Shown piece by piece: positions 53,249 to 62,225 of a stretch of DNA of 64,000 nucleotides. Each line of letters begins with the position of its first letter. Within the stretch, counting starts at the first letter, position 1. The DNA comes from Bacteroidaceae bacterium (GTDB lineage: Bacteria; Bacteroidota; Bacteroidia; Bacteroidales; Bacteroidaceae), in the NCBI GenBank assembly GCA_017547165.1, contig JAFYQK010000022.1:24391-88390 (forward strand), read 5' to 3'. The notes under the pieces are model-generated. The model was not told the origin of the DNA. It saw only the letters and a list, made by a program, of their open reading frames with translations, and searched no databases. The position numbers and the translations under genes are program-made.

Positions 53249-54124
53249 TTACTCTTCTTGCTCGTAGTAGTACGAGTAGTCGATTCCCTTCATAAAGGTT
53301 TCGCGGTCATTTATCTTGTCGGTCAATGCAGAAACCAAAAGTCTTTTGATATCCGATGGGTCAGCCACACTTTTTCGCATAGCGTTCAAATAGTCGTTCT
53401 TATCAATCTTACTCCAATCGACACACTTCTTCAATGAACGCCTGAACATCAAGTCCAACCATATGCGAGTGCTACGGCCATTACCCTCCATAAATGGATG
53501 AGCAACATTCATTTCAACATACTTGTCGGCAATCTCTTCGAAGGTGGTCTCTGGCATATTCTCAATTGTTGGTAAGATGGTTGAGAAGTGCAATGCATTA
53601 GCAAATGTAAATCCACCCTTACTGATGTTCTTCGTACGAATCTGTCCAGCAAACTCATACAATCCCCCAAACAGGTAGGCGTGAATCTGTTGCAAACACT
53701 TTATGCTGCCAGGTTCAAGCGACTTCAAGATACCACTTTCAAACAATTGGTATGCTTTCTTTTTGCTCTGCCCATCAATGGTGTTGTCGCTATAGGTAAA
53801 CCAATCGAGGAAAGCCAAAGCCTTATTATTCGGATAGTGCTTTGCTAATATATGAACACACTCGTTGTCGAGAGCATCGGCGGCACGTTTCTTTCCATCG
53901 GGAGCTTCGAACTTGAAGTCGTGAGTGACGCTCACGAGTTGGATACCGTCGGTAGTAAATTTCTTTTTAAGCCAACGCCAATAGTTACCAGCCTTTACAT
54001 AATCCGCCTCATCATTAATTGCACGAATTACATCAATAGCTGAGAACCACCATTTGGATTTCTCCTCATCCCAAATGGCTCTCACCTCGCGGTCGTTATA
54101 GAATCGGATGGATATCTTGGACAT
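53249..54124 (-). CDS. Bro-N-like / Fic-domain fusion protein
   Basis: A 291-residue protein. Residues 1-110 (FYNDREVRAIWDEEKSKWWF, SAIDVIRAINDEADYVKA, YWRWLKKKF) resemble the Bro-N DNA-binding domain. The Fic domain follows, with the full motif HPFMEGNGRSTR (His209 to Arg220). Such proteins attach AMP to a target. The C-terminus SYYYEQ (Ser284 to Glu288) fits the inhibitory helix S/T-x3-E-G/N with Gln at the last place, as in class III Fic proteins, which block their own activity until relieved. It is the last full gene of the defence operon and begins 4 bases after the TIR gene stop. Target unknown. Confidence 0.85.
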   Translation of the reverse strand: MSKISIRFYNDREVRAIWDEEKSKWWFSAIDVIRAINDEADYVKAGNYWRWLKKKFTTDGIQLVSVTHDFKFEAPDGKKRAADALDNECVHILAKHYPNNKALAFLDWFTYSDNTIDGQSKKKAYQLFESGILKSLEPGSIKCLQQIHAYLFGGLYEFAGQIRTKNISKGGFTFANALHFSTILPTIENMPETTFEEIADKYVEMNVAHPFMEGNGRSTRIWLDLMFRRSLKKCVDWSKIDKNDYLNAMRKSVADPSDIKRLLVSALTDKINDRETFMKGIDYSYYYEQEE

Positions 54125-54128
54125 ACAA

Positions 54129-54893
54129 CTATTTATTAATAAAAATCTCTCGCTGATAACTCCAGTTTATAAAATTGTCAGGTAGTGAATAATATTCATG
54201 CATTTCCTGATATAGTAAATCAAGAGCAACGGTATCCGTTATCTTATTAGCTTTTCGTGTGTCGCACAGCCATCCAATACTATTAAAATTGGTGTCGGGT
54301 AATAAATACAATCGAACATTGGAGTCATAAGCCCATACTGCTCCCATCTCATTCAAGCAAATTTCACTTGTTTTGTAATTGTCTGATATGAGCAAAAATG
54401 AATAGTCTGCACAACGAATATTATCTTGAATGTGTTTGCGAATATCTTCGCCATTTCTAATAGCAACATCTTCGATAGAAGTACAAAAAATATCATTGCG
54501 ATTAATACCAATGCCTAAGCACAATATGTGATCCATAAAATTGGAAACAATTTGTGCATCTTTTGAAGAGTGGCTTATGAATATTCGCTTACCATTAAGT
54601 GGTTGCTCAATTGCACATATGCAGTCAACAATTGCCGTAATGGCAGATATATGAATTATTGGGTCATTATCATATAAATCCATATTTTCTTTTAGACTTG
54701 TAGCAATTGAAGGGTATTTCCCTTTAATTGCACTATGAAAGTCTATGAGAAGTCTCTCTAAATGTTTAATATTACCTACTATATCATAATCGGTAAATAC
54801 AACTTGGTCACTATGTATTCTATTTCTTTTAAATGAAATATTTTGCTCTATATAGTCTTGGCACTCTTTGGCGATACTGTATATTGTTTTCAT
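54129..54893 (-). CDS. TIR-domain protein within the type I restriction operon
   Basis: A 254-residue protein starting at ATG 54893 (MKTIYSIAKECQDYIEQNIS), 16 bases after hsdM; an upstream in-frame ATG at 54941 would overlap hsdM. Residues 1-100 are helical with no recognised domain. Residues 102-254 are a TIR domain: KRIFISHSSKDAQIVSNFMD (strand A and first helix), DIFCTSIEDVAIRNGEDI, ADYSFLLISDNYKTSEICLN then EMGAVWA. The Glu182 of SEICLNE is at the place of the catalytic glutamate that hydrolyses NAD in bacterial TIR proteins. The sequence looks intact and AT-rich. A Thoeris-type SLOG partner is not present. Possible role: NAD depletion or signal-nucleotide synthesis when the restriction complex senses phage. 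Confidence 0.85.
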   Translation of the reverse strand: MKTIYSIAKECQDYIEQNISFKRNRIHSDQVVFTDYDIVGNIKHLERLLIDFHSAIKGKYPSIATSLKENMDLYDNDPIIHISAITAIVDCICAIEQPLNGKRIFISHSSKDAQIVSNFMDHILCLGIGINRNDIFCTSIEDVAIRNGEDIRKHIQDNIRCADYSFLLISDNYKTSEICLNEMGAVWAYDSNVRLYLLPDTNFNSIGWLCDTRKANKITDTVALDLLYQEMHEYYSLPDNFINWSYQREIFINK

Positions 54894-54909
54894 GCAATGA
54901 CTTGTAACT

Positions 54910-56544
54910 TTATAAAATTGGAGGTAATCCGAGTTCTGCAAGAAAAGAGTTGTGTTCCTCTCTCGCTTTAATAATTGCGAGTTCAGTTTCTTTCAGTTGG
55001 TTATGAATAGCATTCAAATCAACAGCTTCCTCATCTTTCGAAAGGTTAACATATCGAGTAATATTGAGATTGTAGCCATTCTCTTTAATTTCGCTCAATG
55101 AAACCTCACGAGCGTAACGGCTGATCGTTGCACGGCTCTTGTATGCCTCGAGAATCTTCTCTACATCTTCATCGCGCAGATAATTCTGGCGTTTGCCCTT
55201 CTCATAATGCTCCTCTGAACTTGCATTGATAAAGAGTATTTTATCATTTTTGCGACATTTCTTCAAAACAATGATACACACTGGGATACCTGTCGAGTAG
55301 AAGAGATTTGCCGGCAAACCGATAACGGCATCAATGTAATCCTTTTTGATTAACTCTTTTCGGATTACCTCCTCTTTGCCACCTCGGAACAATACACCGT
55401 GAGGTAGAATGATAGCCATAGTACCACTATCACTCAAGAAGTGTAAACCGTGAAGTAGGAAGGCAAAGTCCGCTGCTGATTTTGGCGCAACACCAAAACC
55501 ATTAAAGCGGAAATCTTTTGCAGTCTCTTCCTTCGGATCCCAGCGCAAGCTAAATGGGGGATTTGCGACAATGGCATCAAATGTCATCTTCTTCGCAGGA
55601 TTCTCCTCGCTCAATATGCTCCAATCGTTGACAAGGGTATCACCGTGATGTATCTCAAACTCGGTGTCCTTAACACCGTGAAGGAGCATATTCATTCGAG
55701 CCAAGTTGTATGTAGTGATATTCTTCTCCTGACCGTAAATCTTGCCAATACCATTGTTCCCCATCTCTTTGCGAACATTGAGCAACAGTGAACCCGAACC
55801 ACACGCAAAGTCAAGAACCTTGTCAATTTTACTCTTCTTACCACTTTGGGGTTCTTGGCAATCCAAAGTAACTATCTTTGATAAGATAGACGACACCATC
55901 TGTGGCGTGTAAAATTCTCCAGCTTTCTGTCCAGAACCTGCTGCAAATTGGCTGATAAGATATTCATAGGCATCTCCAAGGTCATCATGATCTGAAGATC
56001 GTGTCACAAGTCCATTGTCAATCGTCCTTATCACCTTACATAGCAAAGAATTGCGTTCTGTATAACTCTTGCCCAATTTTTCAGAGTTTAGATTGATCTC
56101 AGAAAACAATCCCTTTAATGAACACTCAAAAGAATCTTCTTCAATATGTTTGAATCCCTTTTCTATAAAAACCAATAACTCCTCATCATCTGTTTTGGCC
56201 ATCGCTACTATATTATCCCACAAATAATCAGGTTCGATAATATAGTGCACCTTTCGCCTCATCTGATCCTCAAACAGTTTTATATCTACCTTATTTTCTT
56301 CATACCATTCATGCAAGGAGGTCTTGTATCCTAATACGTACATTATATCAATAGGAGTATTTGGATAATCAGAACCTAGTTCCTTCTTAGCTGCTTTCAA
56401 ATAATTGTCTGATAGATATTTCCAAAAAAGGAATGAAAGCATATAATCGCGGAAGTCATCCGCCATCATTGCACCTCTCAACTCATTTGCAACAGCCCAA
56501 AGTGCTTTGCCTAATTTATTTTGATTATTATTGCTAGTTGCCAT
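54910..56544 (-). CDS. hsdM: Type I restriction-modification enzyme, M subunit
   Basis: A 544-residue N6-adenine methyltransferase. An N-terminal HsdM domain (LWAVANELRGAMMADDFRDY) is followed by AAGSGQKAGEFYTPQMV, SAM motif I DFACGSGSLLLNV (245-257), and the catalytic motif NPPF (328-331). The C-terminus is helical. Together with HsdS it methylates the recognition site and with HsdR forms the nuclease. The gap from prrC is 8 bases, and the gap to the TIR gene is 16. GC content by eye is close to the chromosome here, unlike prrC. Confidence 0.95.
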   Translation of the reverse strand: MATSNNNQNKLGKALWAVANELRGAMMADDFRDYMLSFLFWKYLSDNYLKAAKKELGSDYPNTPIDIMYVLGYKTSLHEWYEENKVDIKLFEDQMRRKVHYIIEPDYLWDNIVAMAKTDDEELLVFIEKGFKHIEEDSFECSLKGLFSEINLNSEKLGKSYTERNSLLCKVIRTIDNGLVTRSSDHDDLGDAYEYLISQFAAGSGQKAGEFYTPQMVSSILSKIVTLDCQEPQSGKKSKIDKVLDFACGSGSLLLNVRKEMGNNGIGKIYGQEKNITTYNLARMNMLLHGVKDTEFEIHHGDTLVNDWSILSEENPAKKMTFDAIVANPPFSLRWDPKEETAKDFRFNGFGVAPKSAADFAFLLHGLHFLSDSGTMAIILPHGVLFRGGKEEVIRKELIKKDYIDAVIGLPANLFYSTGIPVCIIVLKKCRKNDKILFINASSEEHYEKGKRQNYLRDEDVEKILEAYKSRATISRYAREVSLSEIKENGYNLNITRYVNLSKDEEAVDLNAIHNQLKETELAIIKAREEHNSFLAELGLPPIL

Positions 56545-56552
56545 ACAGATGA

Positions 56553-57743
56553 TTAATTATTCTTAAATACTTCAGGTAGTTCAAACTTATATTTTTCGAC
56601 AAATAAATCGAACAGTTTTACAAATAACTCTGCATTTTCACGCATTAAGCCCTTGGGGGCATAAATTGAATATTTGCCGTGACTCATAATATTAACAGCA
56701 CGAGCATACAAATCTTTATCTGCAAAGTCCTCAATACAATAAGCAAAATCATCTCTTCCGAAAAATATCGCAGTTTTCTCAAAAATAGCTCTCATCGTAT
56801 TGAAATGATGAGCCTTTAAAATATTTGATTGCAATATTCTTTCATCTAGATGCTCTGTTGACCTATACTTTTCCACACACTCTTTCAATCGACATAATTC
56901 GTCAATGTGATGGAAGAATGGTGTATCATCATTAGCCTGTAAACGAAATGTTTCACTTTGTGTCCTGTATAGTAAATATGTTTTGCTCTTAATGCTCCTT
57001 AATTCATTATATATAACATTGTAGAAAAGACTATGATGTGATGATATTACATACTTCTTCTTGTGTTTGCCATTATCATTAATATCCTTTTTTATTAAAC
57101 TAGCCAAATCTGTCGCAATTGTAATAGCATTATTTTCATCAAGCGAAGAGATTGGGTCATCAATATAGATATATTTGACCCATTTATATGCATCATGCCC
57201 TTCTATGACGAGTTCACATATTGCTAAAAATACTGAAAATATAAATATATTTTCTTCTCCTCTTGAAATTTTAATGTTTTCAACTTTAACCTTCTCAGGT
57301 TCAATATTGTTAGGGTTTTGGGGATTGTATTTAGGGTTGTTAATATTTCTACTAAATGAGACTACCCATTTATCATAATCGATAAAAAAGTCAAGTTCTG
57401 TATACCGTTCTAAATGGGAATGGATTCTATCTTCAAGCGATAATCCTCCGAATCCATTAAAGAACTTACTTTGTTCATTAATTTTTAGATATCTATCCTT
57501 GTCATGTTCTAAATCATTATTCCATGTAAAAAGGTCCTCTGTAAATGCATTGTAATATAAAGTATCAGGAGACTTCTTTTTCTTGCCTTTTTCCTTAAAC
57601 GCCATTGATAAGCGAGTTTTACCAGTCCTATTGAATGCATACAATAAAACTGCACATATGTCTTGCTGACTTAAATCATCATGCAGCCTGGCTGCAAGAG
57701 TGTTTAAATTCTGATACTTATATATTTTAGGCGAGACCTTCAT
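56553..57743 (-). CDS. prrC: PrrC-type anticodon nuclease
   Basis: A 396-residue protein, the same length as E. coli PrrC. NTPase part: Walker A AFNRTGKT (36-43, Ala for the first Gly), LYYNAFTEDLFTWNNDL (a PrrC hallmark), ABC signature ISRGEENIFIFS (159-170), Walker B YIYIDDPISSLD (191-202), His switch SSHHS. The RNase triad of PrrC (Arg320, Glu324, His356 in E. coli) is matched by Arg318 and Glu322 (RAIFE) and His355 (MSHGKY). PrrC is held silent by the type I enzyme and cleaves tRNA in the anticodon loop (tRNA-Lys in E. coli) after phage anti-restriction. It lies between hsdS and hsdM with 8-base gaps on each side. Strongly AT-rich, so it was probably acquired. Confidence 0.93.
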   Translation of the reverse strand: MKVSPKIYKYQNLNTLAARLHDDLSQQDICAVLLYAFNRTGKTRLSMAFKEKGKKKKSPDTLYYNAFTEDLFTWNNDLEHDKDRYLKINEQSKFFNGFGGLSLEDRIHSHLERYTELDFFIDYDKWVVSFSRNINNPKYNPQNPNNIEPEKVKVENIKISRGEENIFIFSVFLAICELVIEGHDAYKWVKYIYIDDPISSLDENNAITIATDLASLIKKDINDNGKHKKKYVISSHHSLFYNVIYNELRSIKSKTYLLYRTQSETFRLQANDDTPFFHHIDELCRLKECVEKYRSTEHLDERILQSNILKAHHFNTMRAIFEKTAIFFGRDDFAYCIEDFADKDLYARAVNIMSHGKYSIYAPKGLMRENAELFVKLFDLFVEKYKFELPEVFKNN

Positions 57744-57751
57744 ATGACATT

Positions 57752-59038
57752 TTATTTAAATCTAGGAAATAATTGCTGTTGTAAACCTTTTTTATGAGTT
57801 TCAAGAAGATCAATTTTGTCATTAATCTTCTTTATCTCACAATCTATACTCATTATGCATGACGCTATTCGTTTCTGTTCATCTAGTTTAGGAATCGCTA
57901 ATTTGATACGTGAAAAATTTTCATAAAAAAGATAACTTCTAATACCACCTTCAACATTACATTCAACGGCTTGATTAAAGATATGTGAGTTGAAGAAGCA
58001 CATTAAAAACGTATCATCAACGATATCAGTTGTCTTAAAGCATACATACAAAGAGCTTATTAAAATATCTTTCAGATCTCTACTATATCCGATAGACCCG
58101 ACATTGATTCGAGCGGGATTATAAGCAAATGTGTGTTTGCCGATAATCTTATATGCGGAAATGTCATAACCTCGGGCCTCGCTGTCCATTCCATCAAATT
58201 GTTGAGATTGAGGAATAAATCCATCAACATTATTAATCGAATAGACAGGAAGTGTGCGATTGCTTTTATTTCTTTTATTAATAACCTCTGTTACTTCTCC
58301 TAGAGATACGATATTCCAGTTTTCTCTATGCGAAAATTCAGGGAAGCGGAGCTCGGGGAGAGTTTTACCTTTAGCAGGGAATAATTTCTGCATTAAGCCC
58401 TTCTTATGCTCCTTTAATTGCCCAAGTTTACGCTTTGTCGCATCAATATATTTATCCAAAGCCAAGAAGCAATCTGCAATCTTTTTTTGTTCTCTCAAAG
58501 ATGGATATGGCATTGGCATATCCATAAAATCATCAGTTGCGATATTAATTCTATCGAATCGCGCACCATAGTTGGCTTTGGCTTTTAGATAATTATGCCA
58601 ATGTGTACTTTTGAAATAGTACTCATAAAAGTTAATATCGCCTTTATGGAATCCAAAAATTAAATAAAGGGGAGACATGATGCCTTTATCCAATTTATTC
58701 CTCGATATAGGTCCTACAGGGGCCGCGGTAGATACACGTGGATTATATACGAAATCATTATGTTCGATAATACTATAATTAACCAAATTATCTTTAGTTA
58801 CAATCTCTCTATCAAAATATTCTTCTTGATTAACGACACCTCCAATTGCAGAATTAGTGTATACTGGCAATTTTAGCCCTTGCCTATTTTTGGCCACTTT
58901 GCGTTTCGCTATATCCAACAGTTTGCACATTTTCCACTCCCCGTCATTTTGAAATTCGGGAAAGCGGAGCGCTGGAATATATTTTTTATTATCGTTTGCC
59001 ATTTTAATATCTCTGTTAGTAGAGTTATTTTTCTTCAT
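57752..59038 (-). CDS. hsdS: Type I restriction-modification enzyme, specificity subunit
   Basis: A 428-residue protein with two similar halves, each a target-recognition domain followed by a coiled spacer. Half 1 begins PALRFPEFQNDGEWKMCKLL, spacer SLREQKKIADCFLALDKYID and LKEHKKGLMQKLF. Half 2 begins PELRFPEFSHRENWNIVSLG, spacer LDEQKRIASCIMSIDCEIKK and LETHKKGLQQQLF. Each half recognises one part of a split DNA target. The frame from ATG 59038 overlaps hsdR by 14 bases; ATG 59002 (MANDNKKYIPALRF) has a better A-rich upstream and may be the real start. Only one hsdS copy and no recombinase is near. Confidence 0.93.
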   Translation of the reverse strand: MKKNNSTNRDIKMANDNKKYIPALRFPEFQNDGEWKMCKLLDIAKRKVAKNRQGLKLPVYTNSAIGGVVNQEEYFDREIVTKDNLVNYSIIEHNDFVYNPRVSTAAPVGPISRNKLDKGIMSPLYLIFGFHKGDINFYEYYFKSTHWHNYLKAKANYGARFDRINIATDDFMDMPMPYPSLREQKKIADCFLALDKYIDATKRKLGQLKEHKKGLMQKLFPAKGKTLPELRFPEFSHRENWNIVSLGEVTEVINKRNKSNRTLPVYSINNVDGFIPQSQQFDGMDSEARGYDISAYKIIGKHTFAYNPARINVGSIGYSRDLKDILISSLYVCFKTTDIVDDTFLMCFFNSHIFNQAVECNVEGGIRSYLFYENFSRIKLAIPKLDEQKRIASCIMSIDCEIKKINDKIDLLETHKKGLQQQLFPRFK

Positions 59039-62009
59039 ATGCAGAAAGGCCTGAAATCTTTTGACCTCCGACCATTCTCTTTAATAGAGGAATTAAGTCT
59101 GCCATTATCGCAGTCTCTTTCTTGGTGCGATCCTTCCAACCCAATTCTAATGGGGCCACAAGTTCGCTAAGTTTCTCTCCATCGAAAATCTTTCGATCTA
59201 CGATAGCGTGAACAAAATTTTGCAATGAAGTAACGCTCAAATTGTGATTATCTGCAATGGCAATAAGTTCATTTGCAAACTTCTCGGTTTTGAATACTTC
59301 ATAGCCAGCTTTAATCTCCTGCTCTGTTTTGCCATTTACACCGTCAAGGCTATCGATATACGCAATAATATTATCACGCTCATCAATAAGATTAGCACTT
59401 GAACTTACTAAACTAACAAGTTGCTCTTTTGTCATCTTCATCCTTGATGGAGCGCCTGCATATCGAGCAATAAGGTCCATTATGTAGTCATAGTCAATCA
59501 AAGCCGAAGCGAAAAGTACAAACTCAAAATCGAGATCTTGTATTTCATCAGAAACATCCTCATTCTTCTTGTTTTCTCGTCTTTTCTTTAGACTATAGGC
59601 CAAGTCTAAATACGCACCACGAAATGCAAGTAAATCTTCATCTGTGAATCCATATCCAACCTGTGGCTCTGATACGATTTGAGAATTAATACCATCTACA
59701 TTAACGAAGTCTGTATATTGACTTAATTGTGTTTTATATCTTTGTACCTCCTTAAAGTAGTTAATAAAACCTGCTTTGGCTTCATCACCACGGAGATTTG
59801 CAACCTCTGATGCCTTAAATTCGAGGTTGTGTATACTCATGAAGTTCCTTAAATCAGATATGGCTTTCTTGTACTTCTTGTTGATACTTTCTGCTGGCTC
59901 AACCAACCACACCTGACGTGCTGTATCTGTCTTTTCACCAGAGAAAAGAGCAATTGCAGCATCAACAGCATCTTGCTGTCCTCTAAAGTCAAGAATGTTA
60001 CCATACGGCTTAGTATCGTTCAGTATTCGATTAGTACGCGAGAAAGCCTGAATCAATCCGTGATGTTTTAGATTCTTATCGACATACAATGTATTAAGAT
60101 ACTTGGAGTCGAAACCTGTTAGCAACATATCTACCACGATTACTATGTCGAGCTTATTCTTATGTGGGTAATCCTTGTTGCTATACTTCTGATTCTTGAT
60201 ACGTTGCTGAACATCTTGATAATACACATCGAACTCTGACACAGTGTGATTTGTGCCATATTGTTCGTTGTATTTCTTGATAACATCCGCAAGGGCCTTC
60301 TTTTTTTTGTCGGGCTCTATCTCGTTATCCTTGCGCTCCTGTTCTAAATCCTCCTGAAGTTGGATAATATCTTTATTACCTTCGGCTGGCGGAGTGAAAA
60401 CACATGTAATATTTAACTGCTCTGCATCTGAACTTTGCTCTTTCTGAATTTGCTGAAGCAGGTGATAGTAATCAATGGCATCATTGATAGATGCTGTTGC
60501 AAATAGTGCATTGAATCGGCACTCGCCAGTGGCTGCCCTGTGCTTTTTTATTATCGCCTCAGCGATAGCTCGCTTTCGAGTAGATTCGTCAATTGTTACG
60601 CCATTCTCCTCTGGCTTGAAATAATCCACATGGAAACGCAACACATTGCGATCATCAATGGCGTTCGTAATGGTATATGCATGCAACTCTTTTTGGAAAA
60701 CATCTTCAGTCGTTTTATACTGAGCTTGTTCGCCTGTTACCTGCGTATATGTTGCGTTCTCTTCAAAAATAGGCGTACCCGTAAAACCAAACAGCTGTGC
60801 TTTAGGGAAGAATTCCTTTATGGCTTTGTGATTCTCTCCAAACTGTGATCGATGGCATTCATCGAATATAAATACAATACGCTTATCCTTTAATGGCAAC
60901 AAACGCTCCTGATAATTATTGCGGTTGTTGGGGTCTAATGCAATACCTAACTTTTGAATAGTTGTAACAATAATTTTGTCCGCATAATCATCAGACAACA
61001 TTCTTCTTACAAGATTTTCAGTGTTGGTATTCTCTTCTACACATCCGTCCTGGAACTTGTTGAATTCTTCTCGAGTTTGCTTATCAAGGTCCTTTCTGTC
61101 CACAACAAACATACACTTTTCAATATCAGGATTGTCTTTAAGAAGTGTGGATGTTTTGAACGAGGTCAAAGTCTTACCACTACCTGTAGTGTGCCATATA
61201 TAACCATTACCTCGATTTTCCTCGATGCAATTAATTATAGCATTCACTGCATATATCTGGTATGGGCGCATAATGAGCAACTTTTGTTCACTCGCCACCA
61301 AAACCATATATTGGCTAATCATTTTGCCGAGCTTACATTTTGCCAAAAAGACCTCCGAGAAATCATCAAGATTAGAGATTTTCTCATTTTTCTCATTAGC
61401 CCATTGGTATACTGGTAAAAACTGTTCATCAGCATTGAAATTAAAATGCTGGTTGTTGTTATTTGTGAAATAGTATGTCCTACTTTGGTTACTTACGACA
61501 AATAGCTGCATAAAACAAAGTAGGGAATTTGTGTAACCATTGCCTGGATCATTCTTGTAGTCCACAACCTGCTGCATAGCTCGACGAGGACTAACATCCA
61601 ATGTTTTCAGTTCTATTTGAACGATAGGAAGTCCGTTTATCAAAATAATAACATCATATCGCTGAAAGCTATTGCGAGTATTCATGCGAAGTTGATTGAC
61701 AACCTCGTATTCATTTTTGCACCACTCTTTGATATTAACCAGGGTATATTGAAGTGGTGTGCCATCCTCTCTGATAAATGTGTTACGCTCCCTTAAACGC
61801 TTTGATGAAACATACACATCTGAGTCTGTTATTTCTTCAAGTAATCGACTAAACTCAGAATCGGTAAGATGAACTCTATTAAGTTGTTCAAACTTCATAC
61901 GAAAGTTCTGCTCCAGAGTATTTCTGTCACAGATATCAGGACGATATGAATACTTCAAATCACATAATCTCTGGATGAAGTTATCTTCTATTTGTTTTTC
62001 TCTTATCAT
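59025..62009 (-). CDS. hsdR: Type I restriction-modification enzyme, R subunit
   Basis: A 994-residue endonuclease and translocase. PD-(D/E)xK nuclease: Asp119, IELK with Glu133 and Lys135, QxxxY at Gln147 to Tyr151. SF2 motor: Walker A TGSGKT (about 275-280), DECH at 383-386, FGFTGTPIFEENATY, and QAFSRTNRILNDTKPYGN. The C-terminal helical part binds HsdM. It cuts DNA far from unmethylated sites after translocation. It begins 3 bases after the XRE gene stop. Confidence 0.96.
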   Translation of the reverse strand: MIREKQIEDNFIQRLCDLKYSYRPDICDRNTLEQNFRMKFEQLNRVHLTDSEFSRLLEEITDSDVYVSSKRLRERNTFIREDGTPLQYTLVNIKEWCKNEYEVVNQLRMNTRNSFQRYDVIILINGLPIVQIELKTLDVSPRRAMQQVVDYKNDPGNGYTNSLLCFMQLFVVSNQSRTYYFTNNNNQHFNFNADEQFLPVYQWANEKNEKISNLDDFSEVFLAKCKLGKMISQYMVLVASEQKLLIMRPYQIYAVNAIINCIEENRGNGYIWHTTGSGKTLTSFKTSTLLKDNPDIEKCMFVVDRKDLDKQTREEFNKFQDGCVEENTNTENLVRRMLSDDYADKIIVTTIQKLGIALDPNNRNNYQERLLPLKDKRIVFIFDECHRSQFGENHKAIKEFFPKAQLFGFTGTPIFEENATYTQVTGEQAQYKTTEDVFQKELHAYTITNAIDDRNVLRFHVDYFKPEENGVTIDESTRKRAIAEAIIKKHRAATGECRFNALFATASINDAIDYYHLLQQIQKEQSSDAEQLNITCVFTPPAEGNKDIIQLQEDLEQERKDNEIEPDKKKKALADVIKKYNEQYGTNHTVSEFDVYYQDVQQRIKNQKYSNKDYPHKNKLDIVIVVDMLLTGFDSKYLNTLYVDKNLKHHGLIQAFSRTNRILNDTKPYGNILDFRGQQDAVDAAIALFSGEKTDTARQVWLVEPAESINKKYKKAISDLRNFMSIHNLEFKASEVANLRGDEAKAGFINYFKEVQRYKTQLSQYTDFVNVDGINSQIVSEPQVGYGFTDEDLLAFRGAYLDLAYSLKKRRENKKNEDVSDEIQDLDFEFVLFASALIDYDYIMDLIARYAGAPSRMKMTKEQLVSLVSSSANLIDERDNIIAYIDSLDGVNGKTEQEIKAGYEVFKTEKFANELIAIADNHNLSVTSLQNFVHAIVDRKIFDGEKLSELVAPLELGWKDRTKKETAIMADLIPLLKRMVGGQKISGLSAYEEK

Positions 62010-62012
62010 ATC

Positions 62013-62210
62013 TTAGTGTGAAGTTTGATTGCTGATTAACTCTTTCGGATCCACATTCAATATCTTTGCTATCTCGAAGAGGACTTCGAGGCTGGGTTGG
62101 CGTCTATTGCAAACATATGAATTCACTATGCAGAAGCTTTTGCCAAGCCTCTCTGCAAGCCAGGTTTGTTTTATTCCTCTCTCTTCAAGGACCTCTTTTA
62201 TTCTGTTCAT
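62013..62210 (-). CDS. XRE-type helix-turn-helix regulator
   Basis: A 65-residue DNA-binding protein: IKEVLEERGIKQTWLAERLG and NRRQPSLEVLFEIAKILNVD are the usual Cro/C1-type HTH. The second HTH helix region KSFCIVNSYVCNRRQPS is seen. Small XRE proteins before restriction genes often time their expression (C proteins). It begins 15 bases after the 238-aa gene and touches hsdR, so it is part of the operon. Confidence 0.85.
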   Translation of the reverse strand: MNRIKEVLEERGIKQTWLAERLGKSFCIVNSYVCNRRQPSLEVLFEIAKILNVDPKELISNQTSH

Positions 62211-62225
62211 ATTTATGCTGATGAA

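Noticed and set aside
53249-54124. Prophage remnant because of the Bro-N domain
   Set aside because: No capsid, terminase, integrase or tail gene is seen; Bro-N/Fic fusions occur in restriction loci.
54129-54893. Thoeris system
   Set aside because: A TIR protein is present but no ThsA-like SIR2/SLOG gene is adjacent.
57752-59038. Invertible hsdS (shufflon) as in other Bacteroidales
   Set aside because: Only one hsdS is in the window, there is no partner partial hsdS in inverted orientation and no tyrosine recombinase nearby.
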